Source of the DNA: Merluccius polli
Taxonomy: Eukaryota; Chordata; Actinopteri; Gadiformes; Merlucciidae
Length of the DNA: 64,000 bases
Assembly (NCBI GenBank): GCA_030340625.1
Contig: JAOPHQ010003984.1
Coordinates: 310,001 to 374,000 of the forward strand
Direction of reading: 5' to 3'
Shown here piece by piece: positions 53,325-64,000 of this stretch. How positions within the stretch are numbered: the first letter of the stretch is position 1; each line of letters starts with the position of its first letter. A program made the position numbers and the translations under genes. Under the pieces are notes generated by a model, which saw only the letters and a list, made by a program, of their open reading frames with translations, was not told the DNA's origin and ran no database searches.

Positions 53325-55150
53325 GGACTTAGACATACAGATGGGTTCATTGAGCAATAATACATCCCGTTTCTGAACGAATATCTCAACCAAGAGGAAA
53401 CTCTATTGACAAGAATAAAGCAAACACAGTCAAGAGCTACATTTGGTTTTTGGTTACATATGGATCAGGTTATGTGCATTCTGGTTTTATTGCTTCTTGA
53501 CTGTTACTCAACACACATATTTCGACTTCACATCACAATAGCCCTTTTTCAGAGGGGTCATCGCAGGACAGGTGTCTAATAGCAATGGGTAGGCTGCTTT
53601 TGTGTACCAGAGCACGGGTCGTTGACTGAAACTAGTGAAGATAACACACATTGACCAAGGACACTTTTCACAGAGCTGCCATAGCAGGGCAAACACAGGT
53701 AGCCCAACATTAACACTGAGTAGGTAGCAGGTGTTTCATTTATGTGCGAATGGTCAATATGTGTCCTGGTACATGAAAGTAGCAGACCCATAATAAGTAA
53801 GCGACACCTGTGTTTGTCCTACAATAACGCCTCTGTAAGAAGGGTCTGATTTGCTCATGAAACATTCTAAAGAGACGGTGTATGTTTTATTATTTATTTA
53901 TTTATTTTTTACTAATTGATGACACACGATGACGCTGTCAAACTGAAAATAGACCCTTGAAGAGCATCACATCCCCTCGTGGGTTGTATGGCTAGGCATA
54001 GGCAATTAAAATCAACACATAACATGTAATGTAATTCAACCACACAGAACAAAAATCTGCATGAATTATGTCAAAGCATAATTGACGCATGGCGCAGTCT
54101 TGCGCTATCCTTTCAGCACCAAGTGTTAATTTCACATGATGACATGGCGGTTAAAGACCTGGGCCTGTTGGTAGGGCGACCTCACAACTTTAAAACGCAC
54201 TACAATCCCCTAAGCACACGGCGCGTCCTGCCACTTGTTGCTCGAGTGCGCAGATGGTATTAAGGGATTTGACCGCAAAACACATCAGTGTTCAAGTTTT
54301 CCAAAGTAGGAATACAACTCTAGTAGGTTGTTATTACGGGGGGTTTTATTAACAGCGACCATTTTTTACTGCAAAAAAAAAAAGCCAAACACTTGGAGGG
54401 GAGGGAAATAAGGGAACAAATTGCACGCCCTGTTTAAAGACAGCTCCACCAACAGCTTTATGCTTAATTCATCTCCAAGCATCGCTAAAGAGTGCGTAAC
54501 TGTTATCTGTATTATTGATTCAAAAAGCCACATGAAACGCGAACCGGACTGGGTTTTCTCAGAAGACCAAGGTCGGTCATGAGGACATTAGCGGTAAGAT
54601 GCCGGTGGTGCGTGTCGGTTGATTGGGATTTCAGTGAAAGGCGGGCGAAACGGCTTCCAGCAACAGAGTGGAGTGACGGAGAAGAGCGGACGGGACTTTG
54701 TAGGAGTGATGGTCCGGAAACTAATGTCAACGAGTTTCTTTACGGGAGTTGGTCTCACAATGCCGCTGTAATTAAGGACACGATGGCGGAGTAATCCACA
54801 TGGGACAGGTCGCTCCATCCTCAAGTGAGGATAAAGTCAGCGGCACCCTGGCAGACGACCCGACACTTCTCTCAGTAGTTTGGGGGGGGGGGGGGGGGGG
54901 GGTACTGGTCTTCAGCTGTCTACAGATGCCAGCCTATCAGTCTGATTATTAACAATATATCATTTTCATACATTGGACAGGACAATAGGCTATCAAAAGG
55001 AATTGCTTTTTGCCATTGTTTGGACGCGCTAGAATTATCTAGGCAATAGGCTACAAACTATACGGTAAATCCAATGTACATGCCATTACAATATAGACTA
55101 TAATATATGGCCTATTGAAATACATTATTGCCTATGTAGCCCATTAAAAC
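53325..55150. other. Upstream region of alkal2; no gene recognised
   Basis: No transposon motif, exon or long frame was recognised. A G run of about 20 nt at 54882-54901 is the main simple feature, and a (TTTA)n run lies near 53890-53908. It is the first long interval in the window without an obvious mobile element, and presumably includes the alkal2 promoter and 5' regulatory DNA. Confidence 0.4.
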
Positions 55151-55302
55151 GCGTGTGAGGAAACCTTTACGCACGGAGAGACCGGTTTCTTTTTTTCCTT
55201 TTCTTTTTTTTACTCAAATCTGCTTTTTCTCTTATGTGTCTTTTTTAAACGCATTTTTCCAAAGAAGAGGAACTTCTTTCTTCAAATCAGTCCAAGACAG
55301 CG

Positions 55303-57115
55303 ATGAGCGAACTGCGCAAAGCCTGCACCATGGGCCTGCTGCTGCTGCTCTGCGCTCTGAGCGGACACTTTGGAGAGAGCGCCCCGCGGGGAGCCACCGC
55401 GGCGGCGAGGAGCGACAGCAGCTCCAGACAGTATGCTGCCATAGTGAAACACATGGACAGGAGCCGGGATCATAGCAGCACCGAGACGGCCACCCGGTCG
55501 CCGGGGCGGAGAGAGCCGCCGACCGTGCCGAGGGATTTGCGCAATCTTAGAGCAGAAAGAGCGGATAAAAATATGGGTGAGTAGCCTTTGCGTGCGAGCG
55601 GTAACAGTGGATTCCTAGAAAAGTGGCTGGGGAAACAGCTCCAACGCAGTATTGATCTGCACACATCGTTTGAGGTTGATCATCTTCCCCTTTTCCCCAC
55701 CTTCTGATCTTGCACAGAAATATCCACGAGAGAGATCAGAAAGAAAGAAAAGTTTCTAAAACACTTAACAGGTAAGGAGCGCTGCAAGTAAATCGTGTGT
55801 GTGTGTGTGTGTGGGAGGGGGTGCATGAAATAACGAGACATGGGGGGATTGATAAAGTGTGAAACAACCAGGATAGAGATGATAGCCCTAACGAATGGCT
55901 CTGGAATAAATTAAAGTGAAGGTGAGAGTGACTTGGATTTCAAAATCTGTTGGTTTTTCTTTCTCTAGGACCTCTGTATTTCAGTCCCAAGTGCAGGAAG
56001 CACGTGTACAGGCTCTACCACAACACCAGGGTCTGTACAATACCTGCATGTAAGTTCTGCAACCACAATGACCCCAGATACATTACTGTCCTTTCCTCTG
56101 TGTAGATCCCTATACCTTCCCAGAAACACACATGGTTCTCATAAATGATCCGGAGCAGATGTATATCTGTCAAAAAAAATGTTCTCTCCATTTCATAACA
56201 CACACACACAAAGGTTGGTATGGTATGTTACATTCAAATTAAAACTGAAAACAGACATTTGTAAATTATCTTTGACCTGAATCACATTGAAAACGATACA
56301 TAGTTACCTTTGCCAAGGGCATTGACACAACCCCTGGCTTCTGGACTGACCACCCCATACCATGACAGACCCTTGGCAGGATGGTCCTTTTCTTCTTTGG
56401 TCCGGAGCACACGGTGTCCGTTCCTTCCAAAAAAGACCTGAAATACTGATTTGTCTGACCACAATACACATCACTGTGATGGTCCATTCTGGGCACGGTT
56501 AACACAAGGCTTCCTTTTGGCACAGTAAAGTATTAGCTGGCATTTGTGGATATAACTACATATTATAGTGCTTGACAAAGTTTGCTAAAGTAATCCTGAG
56601 CCCATGTGGATTTTATGGCATCTAGATGAATGATGCTTTTTGATGCAGTGCCGTCTGAGGGATGGGAGAGCAGTTATTCAGCTTAGGCTTGCGCCCTCGC
56701 CCTTTACGCACTGAAATTCCTCCAGATTCCTTGAATCTTTTAATTATGTTATGCACCATAGAGGGTGAAATATCCAAATCCCTTCTGTTCTTTGAAAATC
56801 AATAATTTTCTCACGCATTTGTTGGCAAACTGGTGATCATCTTTGCTCCTAAAGGACTAGACCTTTCCTGGATGCTGCTTTTGTACCAAATCCTGTTTCA
56901 AATTACCTGTTTTAAATCACATCATTATTTAATTATTTTACCTCGTTACTAGCTCTAAATTGCCCCCATCCCAACTTTCTTTGCAATGTGTTGCAGAAAT
57001 TAAGTTGACCAGACAAAACATGAAATATCTTGTGTCCATACTGTGCAATGAAGTCAAAGTACATTTAGAAAACACTGCTTTCTTTTTTTATTTGCATTTT
57101 TCATACAGTCCCAAC

Positions 57116-57173
<58 letters not shown>

Positions 57174-57267
57174 TGCTCTCCATTTCTTCCCTCTCTCCTC
57201 AGACTTCAAAAGGTGTGCACGACTCCTCACGCGGTTAGCAGGCAGCCCACAGTGCACTGGGGGATAG
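55303..57267 (+). CDS. alkal2: ALK and LTK ligand 2 (ALKAL2/FAM150B), four exons
   Basis: Exons: 55303-55576, 55718-55771, 55969-56049 and 57203-57267, all with GT-AG introns and phase-1 junctions, stop TAG. The product is about 157 residues (human ALKAL2 has 152). ALKAL proteins are secreted cytokines that bind and activate the receptor tyrosine kinases ALK and LTK. Visible: a hydrophobic signal peptide (MGLLLLLCALSG), a variable basic middle, then the conserved C-terminal domain KEKFLKHLTG, PLYFSPKCRKHVYRLYHNTR, CTIPAYFKRCARLLTRL, SPQC with the four family cysteines. Two in-frame ATGs exist (55303 and 55330); the second has the better context (caccATGG) and starts directly at the signal peptide. 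Convergent acp1 downstream, as in human, supports alkal2 over alkal1. The a/b paralogue is not resolved. Confidence 0.92.
56270..57110 (-). mobile_element. Decayed Tc1/mariner-like DNA transposon in alkal2 intron 3
   Basis: Intron 3 is mostly a degenerate copy of a dispersed teleost transposon. Recognisable phrases on the + strand are 'tggtccttttcttctttggtccgga', 'gatgcagtgccgtctgaggga' and 'ctcacgcatttgttggcaaac', ending near 'catacagtcccaacttttt'. Frames on the - strand are fragmented. The superfamily name is from memory of the repeat and is tentative. Confidence 0.5.
57119..57170. repeat. (TA)n microsatellite in alkal2 intron 3
   Basis: About 26 TA units, 33 bp before the intron 3 acceptor (57201-57202). 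Length variation here would sit next to the polypyrimidine tract. Confidence 0.95.
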
Positions 57268-58766
57268 CACACTCAAGGTACATTAACCCATTCTCTCATG
57301 AGTGAATGAATGGATGGATTGAATGGATGAATACAGCGATTTCAGCAAGTAGATGTGTGTTGTAGAGGAAGTAGATACCAGAGGAGGGGGAGAAGGTAGA
57401 GCTCATGCTATAATGTCTTGGTGGTAGTATCACAGGTGTTGTGTATCACTGGTTGTGTATGTAACACACCCGGAATGTTACAACTTTGAAGTGAATTGTG
57501 TCATCATTGCAACACCACGTTGGGTACAGCTGAAGTAGGAACACCGACAGTGGTGCACTGTACACATAGCATCTAGAGCCAGCCCCATAAAATAACATGT
57601 CAGCTAGATGGGAGTATTCAAGTTGTTTTCTGTTTCTCATAAGTCTAGTTCAATGTATTTCTATTTGTATAGACCTTAATCACAAAGATGTCCTACTCTT
57701 CAAGGTCCACATTAAACAATAATCAATCCCAGAGGGGGAGAAACCTTGAGAAGGAACACAGAAGAGGGATCATTCCTTCCAGGGCCAAATGGCAGAAAAT
57801 AATGGTAGCAGAAAATATTAATAAACATTATTAAAGCTAGTAGACAAAACAGAGCAGAAATGAAGTAACATGTTAGATAAGTTATAAGGAAATGGTTAAT
57901 TAGTAATGAGTTTGAAAATTCAATCATGTTTGTCAATGTATGTCTGTTGACCTGAGTTAACAAGAAATAATCGAGGTCTTAAGGGACCACCATAGTACAT
58001 GATTACGTAAAAAAACCCCCACTGTGGGCAGGCACAAAGTGCGAAGCAGTGATAAGCATGCAGTGCACAGCTGTGGCCCGGCAAAAACAGCAGGTCTGTG
58101 GCAAATCGTGCTTTTTTCTTATTGATTTCACATGCTTCGTTCGGAGAAGGAAGGAATTTTTTCAGCCGCTCATGCCAACTGTTAGACAGCACTAAATTTG
58201 ACTTCCTCTTCATTTTAGGTTGCAGCCAAGCTCACGCTATCTAGCAAAAGAAGAATAGGAAGAGGAGGAAGATGAGGAAGGAGAAAAAACACCTCTGTAT
58301 AAAGAAGTGCCTTGGACTGTATCAGGTGCAGCCAACTCCCTCTGACCAGCCCAGTATGCCATTAGGTCCAGTATTGTCCTGCGGAGTGGTCTGATCTACC
58401 AAGACATGGATTACTACCACGCACAGGTCCACCTGGCCTGAATGACGGGCCAACCACACCTACAGGAGGTTGCCACCGGGCAACAAAAGACAGAGAAGGA
58501 ATAAAATAGCAACCAAAAAACACCCAGCCAAATACCCATCGAGATTAACATTTAGTCTAGCATTAACTTTGACCCTGGTCTTGACCTTTAACCTTGACCC
58601 CCCAAAATATCCAGTCATGTGACATCTATATATATTGCTCCCCTCACAGTCCCATGGATACCTTAGGTAACCCAAAGCCACAATGTCCCTTCTAATTAGC
58701 ACTTGTAGGGATACCGTTTTTATATTTAAAATAAAACAAAAACTCTCCACAAATGTTTTAAAACGG
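57268..58766. other. alkal2 3' flank / intergenic
   Basis: Contains the alkal2 3' UTR of unknown length and a decayed dispersed repeat at about 57650-57800 ('gagaaaccttgagaaggaacacagaag'). No other gene recognised. Confidence 0.45.
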
Positions 58767-58772
58767 TTTATT
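58767..58772 (-). terminator. Candidate acp1 polyadenylation signal
   Basis: AATAAA on the - strand, 228 bp beyond the acp1 stop codon. Confidence 0.5.
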
Positions 58773-58999
58773 TCTCACCAATTCAGATAACCACAAAAAC
58801 CACAACACAGCAAATTTCTTCAAAAATGCAAGGCTTTATACAGTGAAATCATTGCCAAACCAACAGAGGTTATCTTGGCTGCCATTTATTATAATGAACG
58901 GCTAGGTTGTGTTTGTGTGAAGAGGCCAAAGCATATTGAACAATTGAGGGCCAATTGTCGCGTTCATCCAGTCAAGTGACTATTCACCATCTGATGTGG

Positions 59000-61900
59000 T
59001 TAGGAATTGTTCTCCAAGAACACTTCGCAGCATCTCACGCACTGTTCGTACACCGTTTCAAAGTCTTCCTCGCTTCCCTTCAGAAGAGATAAGGAGACAT
59101 AAATAAGGTTTAACTGGGATGAAGTTCATATATGATTGCTTCACATGGTTTTGAAAGAACTGAAAGCTAGCCCAACTCTGAATATGATATTCATGAAAAA
59201 AAAGAGCTGGATTTTACGTTGATCTTAATCAATGCCGTTTGTACGTAGAGAACAAAATGATACGCTTAAAATTAAAATCAACTCAGCATTTTCCAACTAT
59301 TGCAGTTTACTACAGTTTTACTTTTTCATCAACCCACATGTTCTTTTGTCCTCTGTATATGTTTAAAAACAATAAGGTCAATGTCTGAGGGCCCTCATAA
59401 AAAAAAACCATTCCTACTTAACCGTAATAATTATTTCTACTTCACATTTTAGTACATTTCTTATTTGTTTGTTTGTAAGGAAATGGGTCCTAGACGGACG
59501 CCAATTGGCTCCAACTACACACATAAGCCAGTAATAGAGCCAATACTATCTAACCAGGAAGGATTCACAGTGCTACATGCACTCAATGGGGAATAATCAG
59601 GGAACAATCATTATTGTTCAGTAAGTCTACCAGTGTAGCGCACACCAAGAGACATTTTCTTTTGTTATTCTGAAAAAAAAACTCCTAATGTGGCAAACTT
59701 GCTTATAGCAAGATAGCATCATGCTAACCTCTAAGCTGCCCCATTTTGTGAGACACACAGAATAAAGTTTATGTTGAGAAAATACCACAATAGCCAAGAG
59801 AGAATACGTTTTTTGTAAAAATCATTGGGATCCTTAATCCTTAGTTTAACTTTTGTCCGTCCCATAATCCTTTGCGCCACCCGTTACTGCGTCCAATACA
59901 AAGTGAATGGGAGGCCTTGCTGCCCACGAGACAATACGTCTGGTGGGGCTGGGCCTTTAGCCAGTTGTCAGACGGTAGGGTGGATGAAACCAAACCTGGT
60001 ACCGCCGTGTGCATATACACACTACCCCCACTACAACCCATATCTGACATCACCGGGCTCCATGCAGCTATGTCCTATTAGCTTGTCAATGTATCCACAG
60101 CAAGAAAAGTGAACTTGTGTGTGGTGCGTTTCCGTATGATGGTGACACACAAGACAGCTGTCTGGCTCCATCTCTATACAATGTGGCTTATTGCAAGGAG
60201 CATGAAACCACAGACCAGGCTTCCAACCTGTTAAGCCAATTCCAAACCACTCAAATAGCCTGCACTTCTTTTGGCATGCAGACGCGCACACATGGCCATA
60301 CAAAAAAAACATTGTGTAGCAGGGTAGCACCGACCCCGATATTATTGACTGCATTAACGTAAACTTCTCCAGCCAACAGAAACCTCTACTTTAAGCCCAA
60401 TTTTGAGGTAGGCTAATGGAATAAAATGGTTAGCAACCATTTATTAAACCTATAAATCTGTCGTTTTCAATTTACCATCTTCTGGTGATAAACCATGCTA
60501 TAAAATAAAAATAACAAAAAATATCTGAGGACATATTAGTCAAACCATTTGGCCGAACACTAATGTGAAATGGGAGCATGTACGGTACAAAGCTGATAAA
60601 TTCTCCATGAAGCATATGATTCCAAATTAAATGGGGATTTCAACAAAAGACTCCCAAGGAAGTCTTTGCATACTGTAGAATTGGCTGATGAACGTCAGAG
60701 GGGACTAAATTATGATTTGAAGGTACTAAACAGTTTGGACAGTAGAAACCTTTAACAGACTCCAAATCATTCGTTTTTGTTCCCAGATCTCGAGAACAGC
60801 AGTTGTTGAAAGGGATGAGCAGAGCGATCGCAATGCAACTCCAAATTCACTGGCGTGTGTTTTCACTCCGATTGGCTCTGCATTTTATTAAGTGAACCAT
60901 GATCATCTCGTCGTGTGCGTAATTAAAGGCCTTAAAGGGAAAGTGTTGAAAACAGTGCTCAAGGTATACAAAGTTCACACAAACACTACTTACATAATAT
61001 GGGTCTTTGATGATCAGCTGTTTCTGGGGGTCATAGGAACCAAGGAGCTCAATCTTTGCTCTGCAGTTGCTTACAGATTTCGCCTTCCTTTTCAGGTCGC
61101 TGAATAGACGAGACAAAATGGGTGAAACAGAGCCCAAGCAAAAACAAACGACAATTTAAACAATGTGTAGCTATTCCTTGAATCCTGCCAACATTTACAT
61201 TTAGGGTATTTAGTAGATGCTTTTGTCCAAAGCGACTTACAATAAGTACATTTGTCAGTAGAAAGTAAAACAACAATATATCACTGTTGGCACAGCAAGG
61301 ATGTCAATAGAACACGTTTCTAAGTGCACCATAATTACTAGGTTGAACGCTAGGGTGAGATGCTATACAATGCTATACGCCAAGTACTATTTAATTGCCA
61401 GGACGTACGAACATACAATAAGTGTGTGTTTATTTTTTTTTGGGGAGGGGGGTAGAAGAGGTTGGGGGCTGAGGCTATGCAGAGTCCAGGTGAATTCTGA
61501 ACAAATGAGTCTTGATTCTCTGGTGTCCTGTCAGTGGCAGAGAGCTTGTTCCACCACTGCGGCGGCAACATACATTGAACTTACATACATTGTACTTCCG
61601 CTCATACAATCCCAATAAATATAACATAAGAGAAGAGCATAACCGGACAATATCAGCTTCAGGCCAGAATGTCATTTGAGCCGCATGGCCTGTTTTGTTA
61701 ATTGGTCCATAAATCACAATACCCCCACCTCAGCCTAAGAGACTATGAATAAAATGTCCCATTACTGGTGATGGGGATTATAAAGGACCAGCAGCTACAC
61801 GCAACAGTGGGGCTTGAAGCCCACAACCTGGGGTTAACCAGGTTCAAGCCCCACTGCCGCGTGTAGCTGCTGGGAGCTGCTGGTTAACCAGGTTAACCAC

Positions 61901-63712
61901 GTTACGCCCTGAGCTATATTTTGGAATTCTATTCTAAAAACGGCATACCCCAAAATTAATCATTCATAACTCCACCAAAATAAGGGCCTGGTGCATCGTG
62001 GATCTTGGGACCTATGGATAGATAGCACTTGGGGGAATTGTCTTGTAACCACCACCAGGTCTGAGAGAAAGCAGGAAAAACACATCAGAAATGGCTCATT
62101 TTACTTCTGCCTGAATGCAATTCTAAATTAGAGAGAATAACGTCACTAAACCAGGGAGCTAGTAGCGATGTACGCTACTAAATCTGCTTTACAAATTCCG
62201 AACTGCAAATCTACCAAATTGGATGTCATAAGGTCAACCTGTTGGACACCAGGAGGAGGCATTTACCCAGCTATCCAATCAAAGGCGTCAAGTTTTGTTC
62301 GCCCAATCATGGAGTTGCCATGCAAAACGGTAAAGCAATGCTGATGGTAAAAATAACTACCAAGGACTTGGCTTATCAATATTAGATTTTCCAGTCACCT
62401 GTTTTCCTGGCACTGGACAGTATTGCCTGCAGACAAGGTGCTTTGTCATTACAAATAAGGATTGGCTTTTGTTTAGTACCAAACATGTTGTGTAAAGGGA
62501 ATACATTTCTAGATCATTTCAAATGTTGCTGCAACTTACATTTTCAGCATTGGTAAGGATTACAAATAATTGTTGTAACGTTTGGTAATCATATTAAAGT
62601 TTAGACAAAATACACATTTGAATCCGTTAAGACAGCTTTGAGGCATGTTCTTTAAGTGTAACTATGGTCATTTGGGTAGTTGTGTTTATTTTTAATGATC
62701 TGGGTGTTCAAACAGTCATACAGTTTGAAATTTTAGAGTGAAGCAATGCCCATTACAATGAAACAACATAATTAACTATTATGCAAAGTTAAAGAGAAAA
62801 CATAACCACGACATATTTCACTGGGAACAAAGCAGTAAGAGGACAACTAGAACAGAAGCTCACCTAATTAGGTACCTTAAAGACAGCGGGATGAAAACTT
62901 TTTATGCAATTACTTGGTGGACTTCATCCACTTTTTCTAGGCCCTACGGTCTCTTTTTCCCAGTCTGGTCAGCTTAACACTTGGAGTGCAGTTTAAAAAA
63001 AATGGAAGGGGGGGAAAAACACGTCACAGCGCCAAAGAGCAAAGACGAGGCATCCAAAGAACTTGGTAAGCTGCTTACAGATCAGATCTGCCATGGGCAT
63101 GTGATCTCAAACTGATCCTTAAACGTTCAAAGTAGCAAAAAATAACCCTCCCCCTGCCCTTTGGAAGGAGCTTAGGGGGGGGTGGATATTGCTCATTAGA
63201 TGGAGGCCTGGGTCTCCATGCTGGGCACGGCTCGGTCGTGTCTTACCGGGACATTCGTGTGTTGACGTGTATGGGAACGGGAGTACTAGGGTCCCCCTGG
63301 AGTAGTTTGGCAAGCTCATTTCCCTGCACTCAGAGTGGCCCGTCAACCTAGCCTGACCCTGTACACAAGCCAAACATTATTCATCCAAGGCAAACATACG
63401 CCTGTAAGTGACAACTAATCATTTGTATTATTGTCTAGACCAGATTTTTTTGGTTTTAGACAGTAAAAGTATAACTGGTCAATGAGAGGCTATAAGGGCT
63501 GTGTGGGCTTTGTGCTGGGCCATTGAGTTTCATGTCGTAGGCATTTTGGTTTTGTTGCAGCAATGTCTGCCTGGCCAGTACATTTGGATTCCTTAAAAAA
63601 AATACAAATAAATAAGACAGCACTCGTGACCCCAGGGCAAATAGCTTTACCTCAAATTGCTGTCGTCCATACAGAGAATGTAATCAAAGTTCATGAAATC
63701 CTCCTTGGTCAC
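59000..63712 (-). CDS. acp1: Low molecular weight protein tyrosine phosphatase (ACP1), 3' three exons
   Basis: Coding exons on the - strand: 63712-63651, 61099-60994 and 59077-59000 (stop TAA), joined with consistent phases and GT-AG splice sites. They encode VTKEDFMNFDYILCMDDSNL, then SDLKRKAKSV, CRAKIELLGSYDPQKQLII, KDPYY, and the final exon GSEEDFETVYEQCVRCCEVF. These match the C-terminal half of ACP1, including the DPYY segment with its conserved acid/base Asp and regulatory tyrosines. The N-terminal exons with the catalytic C(x)5R loop lie beyond 64000. ACP1 is a cytosolic phosphatase of small phosphotyrosine substrates. The gene is convergent with alkal2, about 1.7 kb between stop codons. 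Confidence 0.92.
59078..60993 (-). other. acp1 last intron
   Basis: GT-AG intron between the DPYY exon and the terminal exon. No repeat or embedded gene was recognised in it. Confidence 0.75.
61170..61600. repeat. Dispersed teleost repeat in acp1 intron
   Basis: It begins 'acatttacatttagggtatttagtagatgc' with 'ccaaagcgacttacaataag' and ends around 'cagagagcttgttccaccactgcgg', phrases of a very common fish interspersed repeat. The copy is decayed and its class is not assigned. Confidence 0.5.
61788..61874. repeat. Hairpin repeat with B-box-like sequence
   Basis: ccagcagctacacgc..cagtggggcttgaa (61789-61819) pairs with ttcaagccccactg..gcgtgtagctgctgg (about 61843-61873) with a two-base central mismatch. 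The word ggttcaagccccactgc resembles a tRNA B box, so it may derive from a tRNA-type SINE. The rest of the intron (61875-63650) shows nothing recognisable. Confidence 0.6.
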
Positions 63713-64000
63713 CTGGAAGGGAGAGGAGGACAAATAGGACAAAGTGTATGTTACCTTTGGCAGCAGGGTTGTTTAGACACAACTGTGCTACATTACATGC
63801 AGAGGGCCTCTCGAGGGCCCATGTTCAGACAGCGATTCTCATATCCGCTGCTATGAGCCACATTAATCAGCTGTAATGAAACAGGAGTGGTCATCACACT
63901 TATTCACAGTATACAGCGACTATACACTTAATGTATGAGCAACATGAGTCATATATATGTATATAGCTATAGAAAGAGAACATAAATTGTGGTCAATTAA
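63713..64000 (-). other. acp1 intron, continuing beyond the window
   Basis: Intron sequence upstream of the VTKEDF exon; no further exon recognised. Confidence 0.6.

Noticed and set aside
54579..54794. A 71-codon frame upstream of alkal2 as a possible gene
   Set aside because: No domain, no splice context and an overlapping antisense frame of similar length.
61843..61873. A tRNA gene
   Set aside because: Only a B-box-like word is present; there is no A box or cloverleaf, and the flanks form a simple hairpin.

Overview
This is vertebrate genomic DNA, almost certainly from a teleost fish. Two host genes with canonical GT-AG introns lie at the right end. They are alkal2 (an ALK/LTK receptor ligand, + strand, 55303-57267) and the 3' part of acp1 (low-molecular-weight protein tyrosine phosphatase, - strand, 59000 to beyond the window). 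They are arranged tail to tail, the convergent ACP1-ALKAL2 arrangement known from human 2p25.3. I see no other host gene. The first 53 kb is a dense graveyard of transposable elements, and most of the interest lies in how they are nested.

Region by region. 0-12 kb: a long-TIR repeat (75-1195) hosts a 533-bp MITE. A second, weakly bounded DNA repeat (about 2395-11730) hosts a LINE whose ORF starts with a 2A-like motif, and the LINE is split by a Gmr1-like LTR retrotransposon (3175-9251). 12-24 kb: a retroposed repeat with an (ACT)n tail, two inverted copies of one hAT element (14617-15496 and 22278-23077), a Ty1/copia remnant, and a Ngaro-type tyrosine-recombinase retrotransposon (- strand, 17953-21835) invaded by a hAT, a solo LTR and two MITEs. 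24-34 kb: L1 fragments, LTRs, and a hAT transposase gene (- strand, 29.6-33.1 kb) with a recognisable intron and a large palindromic insertion. 34-37 kb: a 2.5-kb TIR element carrying two MITEs, each of which holds a degenerate first exon (RecQ-like helicase; THAP).

37-53 kb appears to be one endogenous retrovirus on the - strand (RNase H at 37.4 kb, RT at 38-39 kb, gag-like ORFs at 44-46 kb, a candidate primer site and LTR at 52.2 kb). It is broken up by a multi-level nest (38.96-43.16 kb), a TTAA MITE (45171-45586) and a second Gmr1-like element (46644-51941). Both Gmr1-like elements encode integrase upstream of reverse transcriptase, the reverse of the usual Ty3/gypsy order.

The clearest recurring observations are these. 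Three solo LTRs of one family have perfect 4-bp target duplications. Several elements have 9-bp duplications and TAGCCT ends. Catalytic residues are lost by apparent G-to-A change in four different mobile enzymes. Several long palindromes could form hairpin RNA. All assignments come from reading the sequence and translated frames; no database search was possible.
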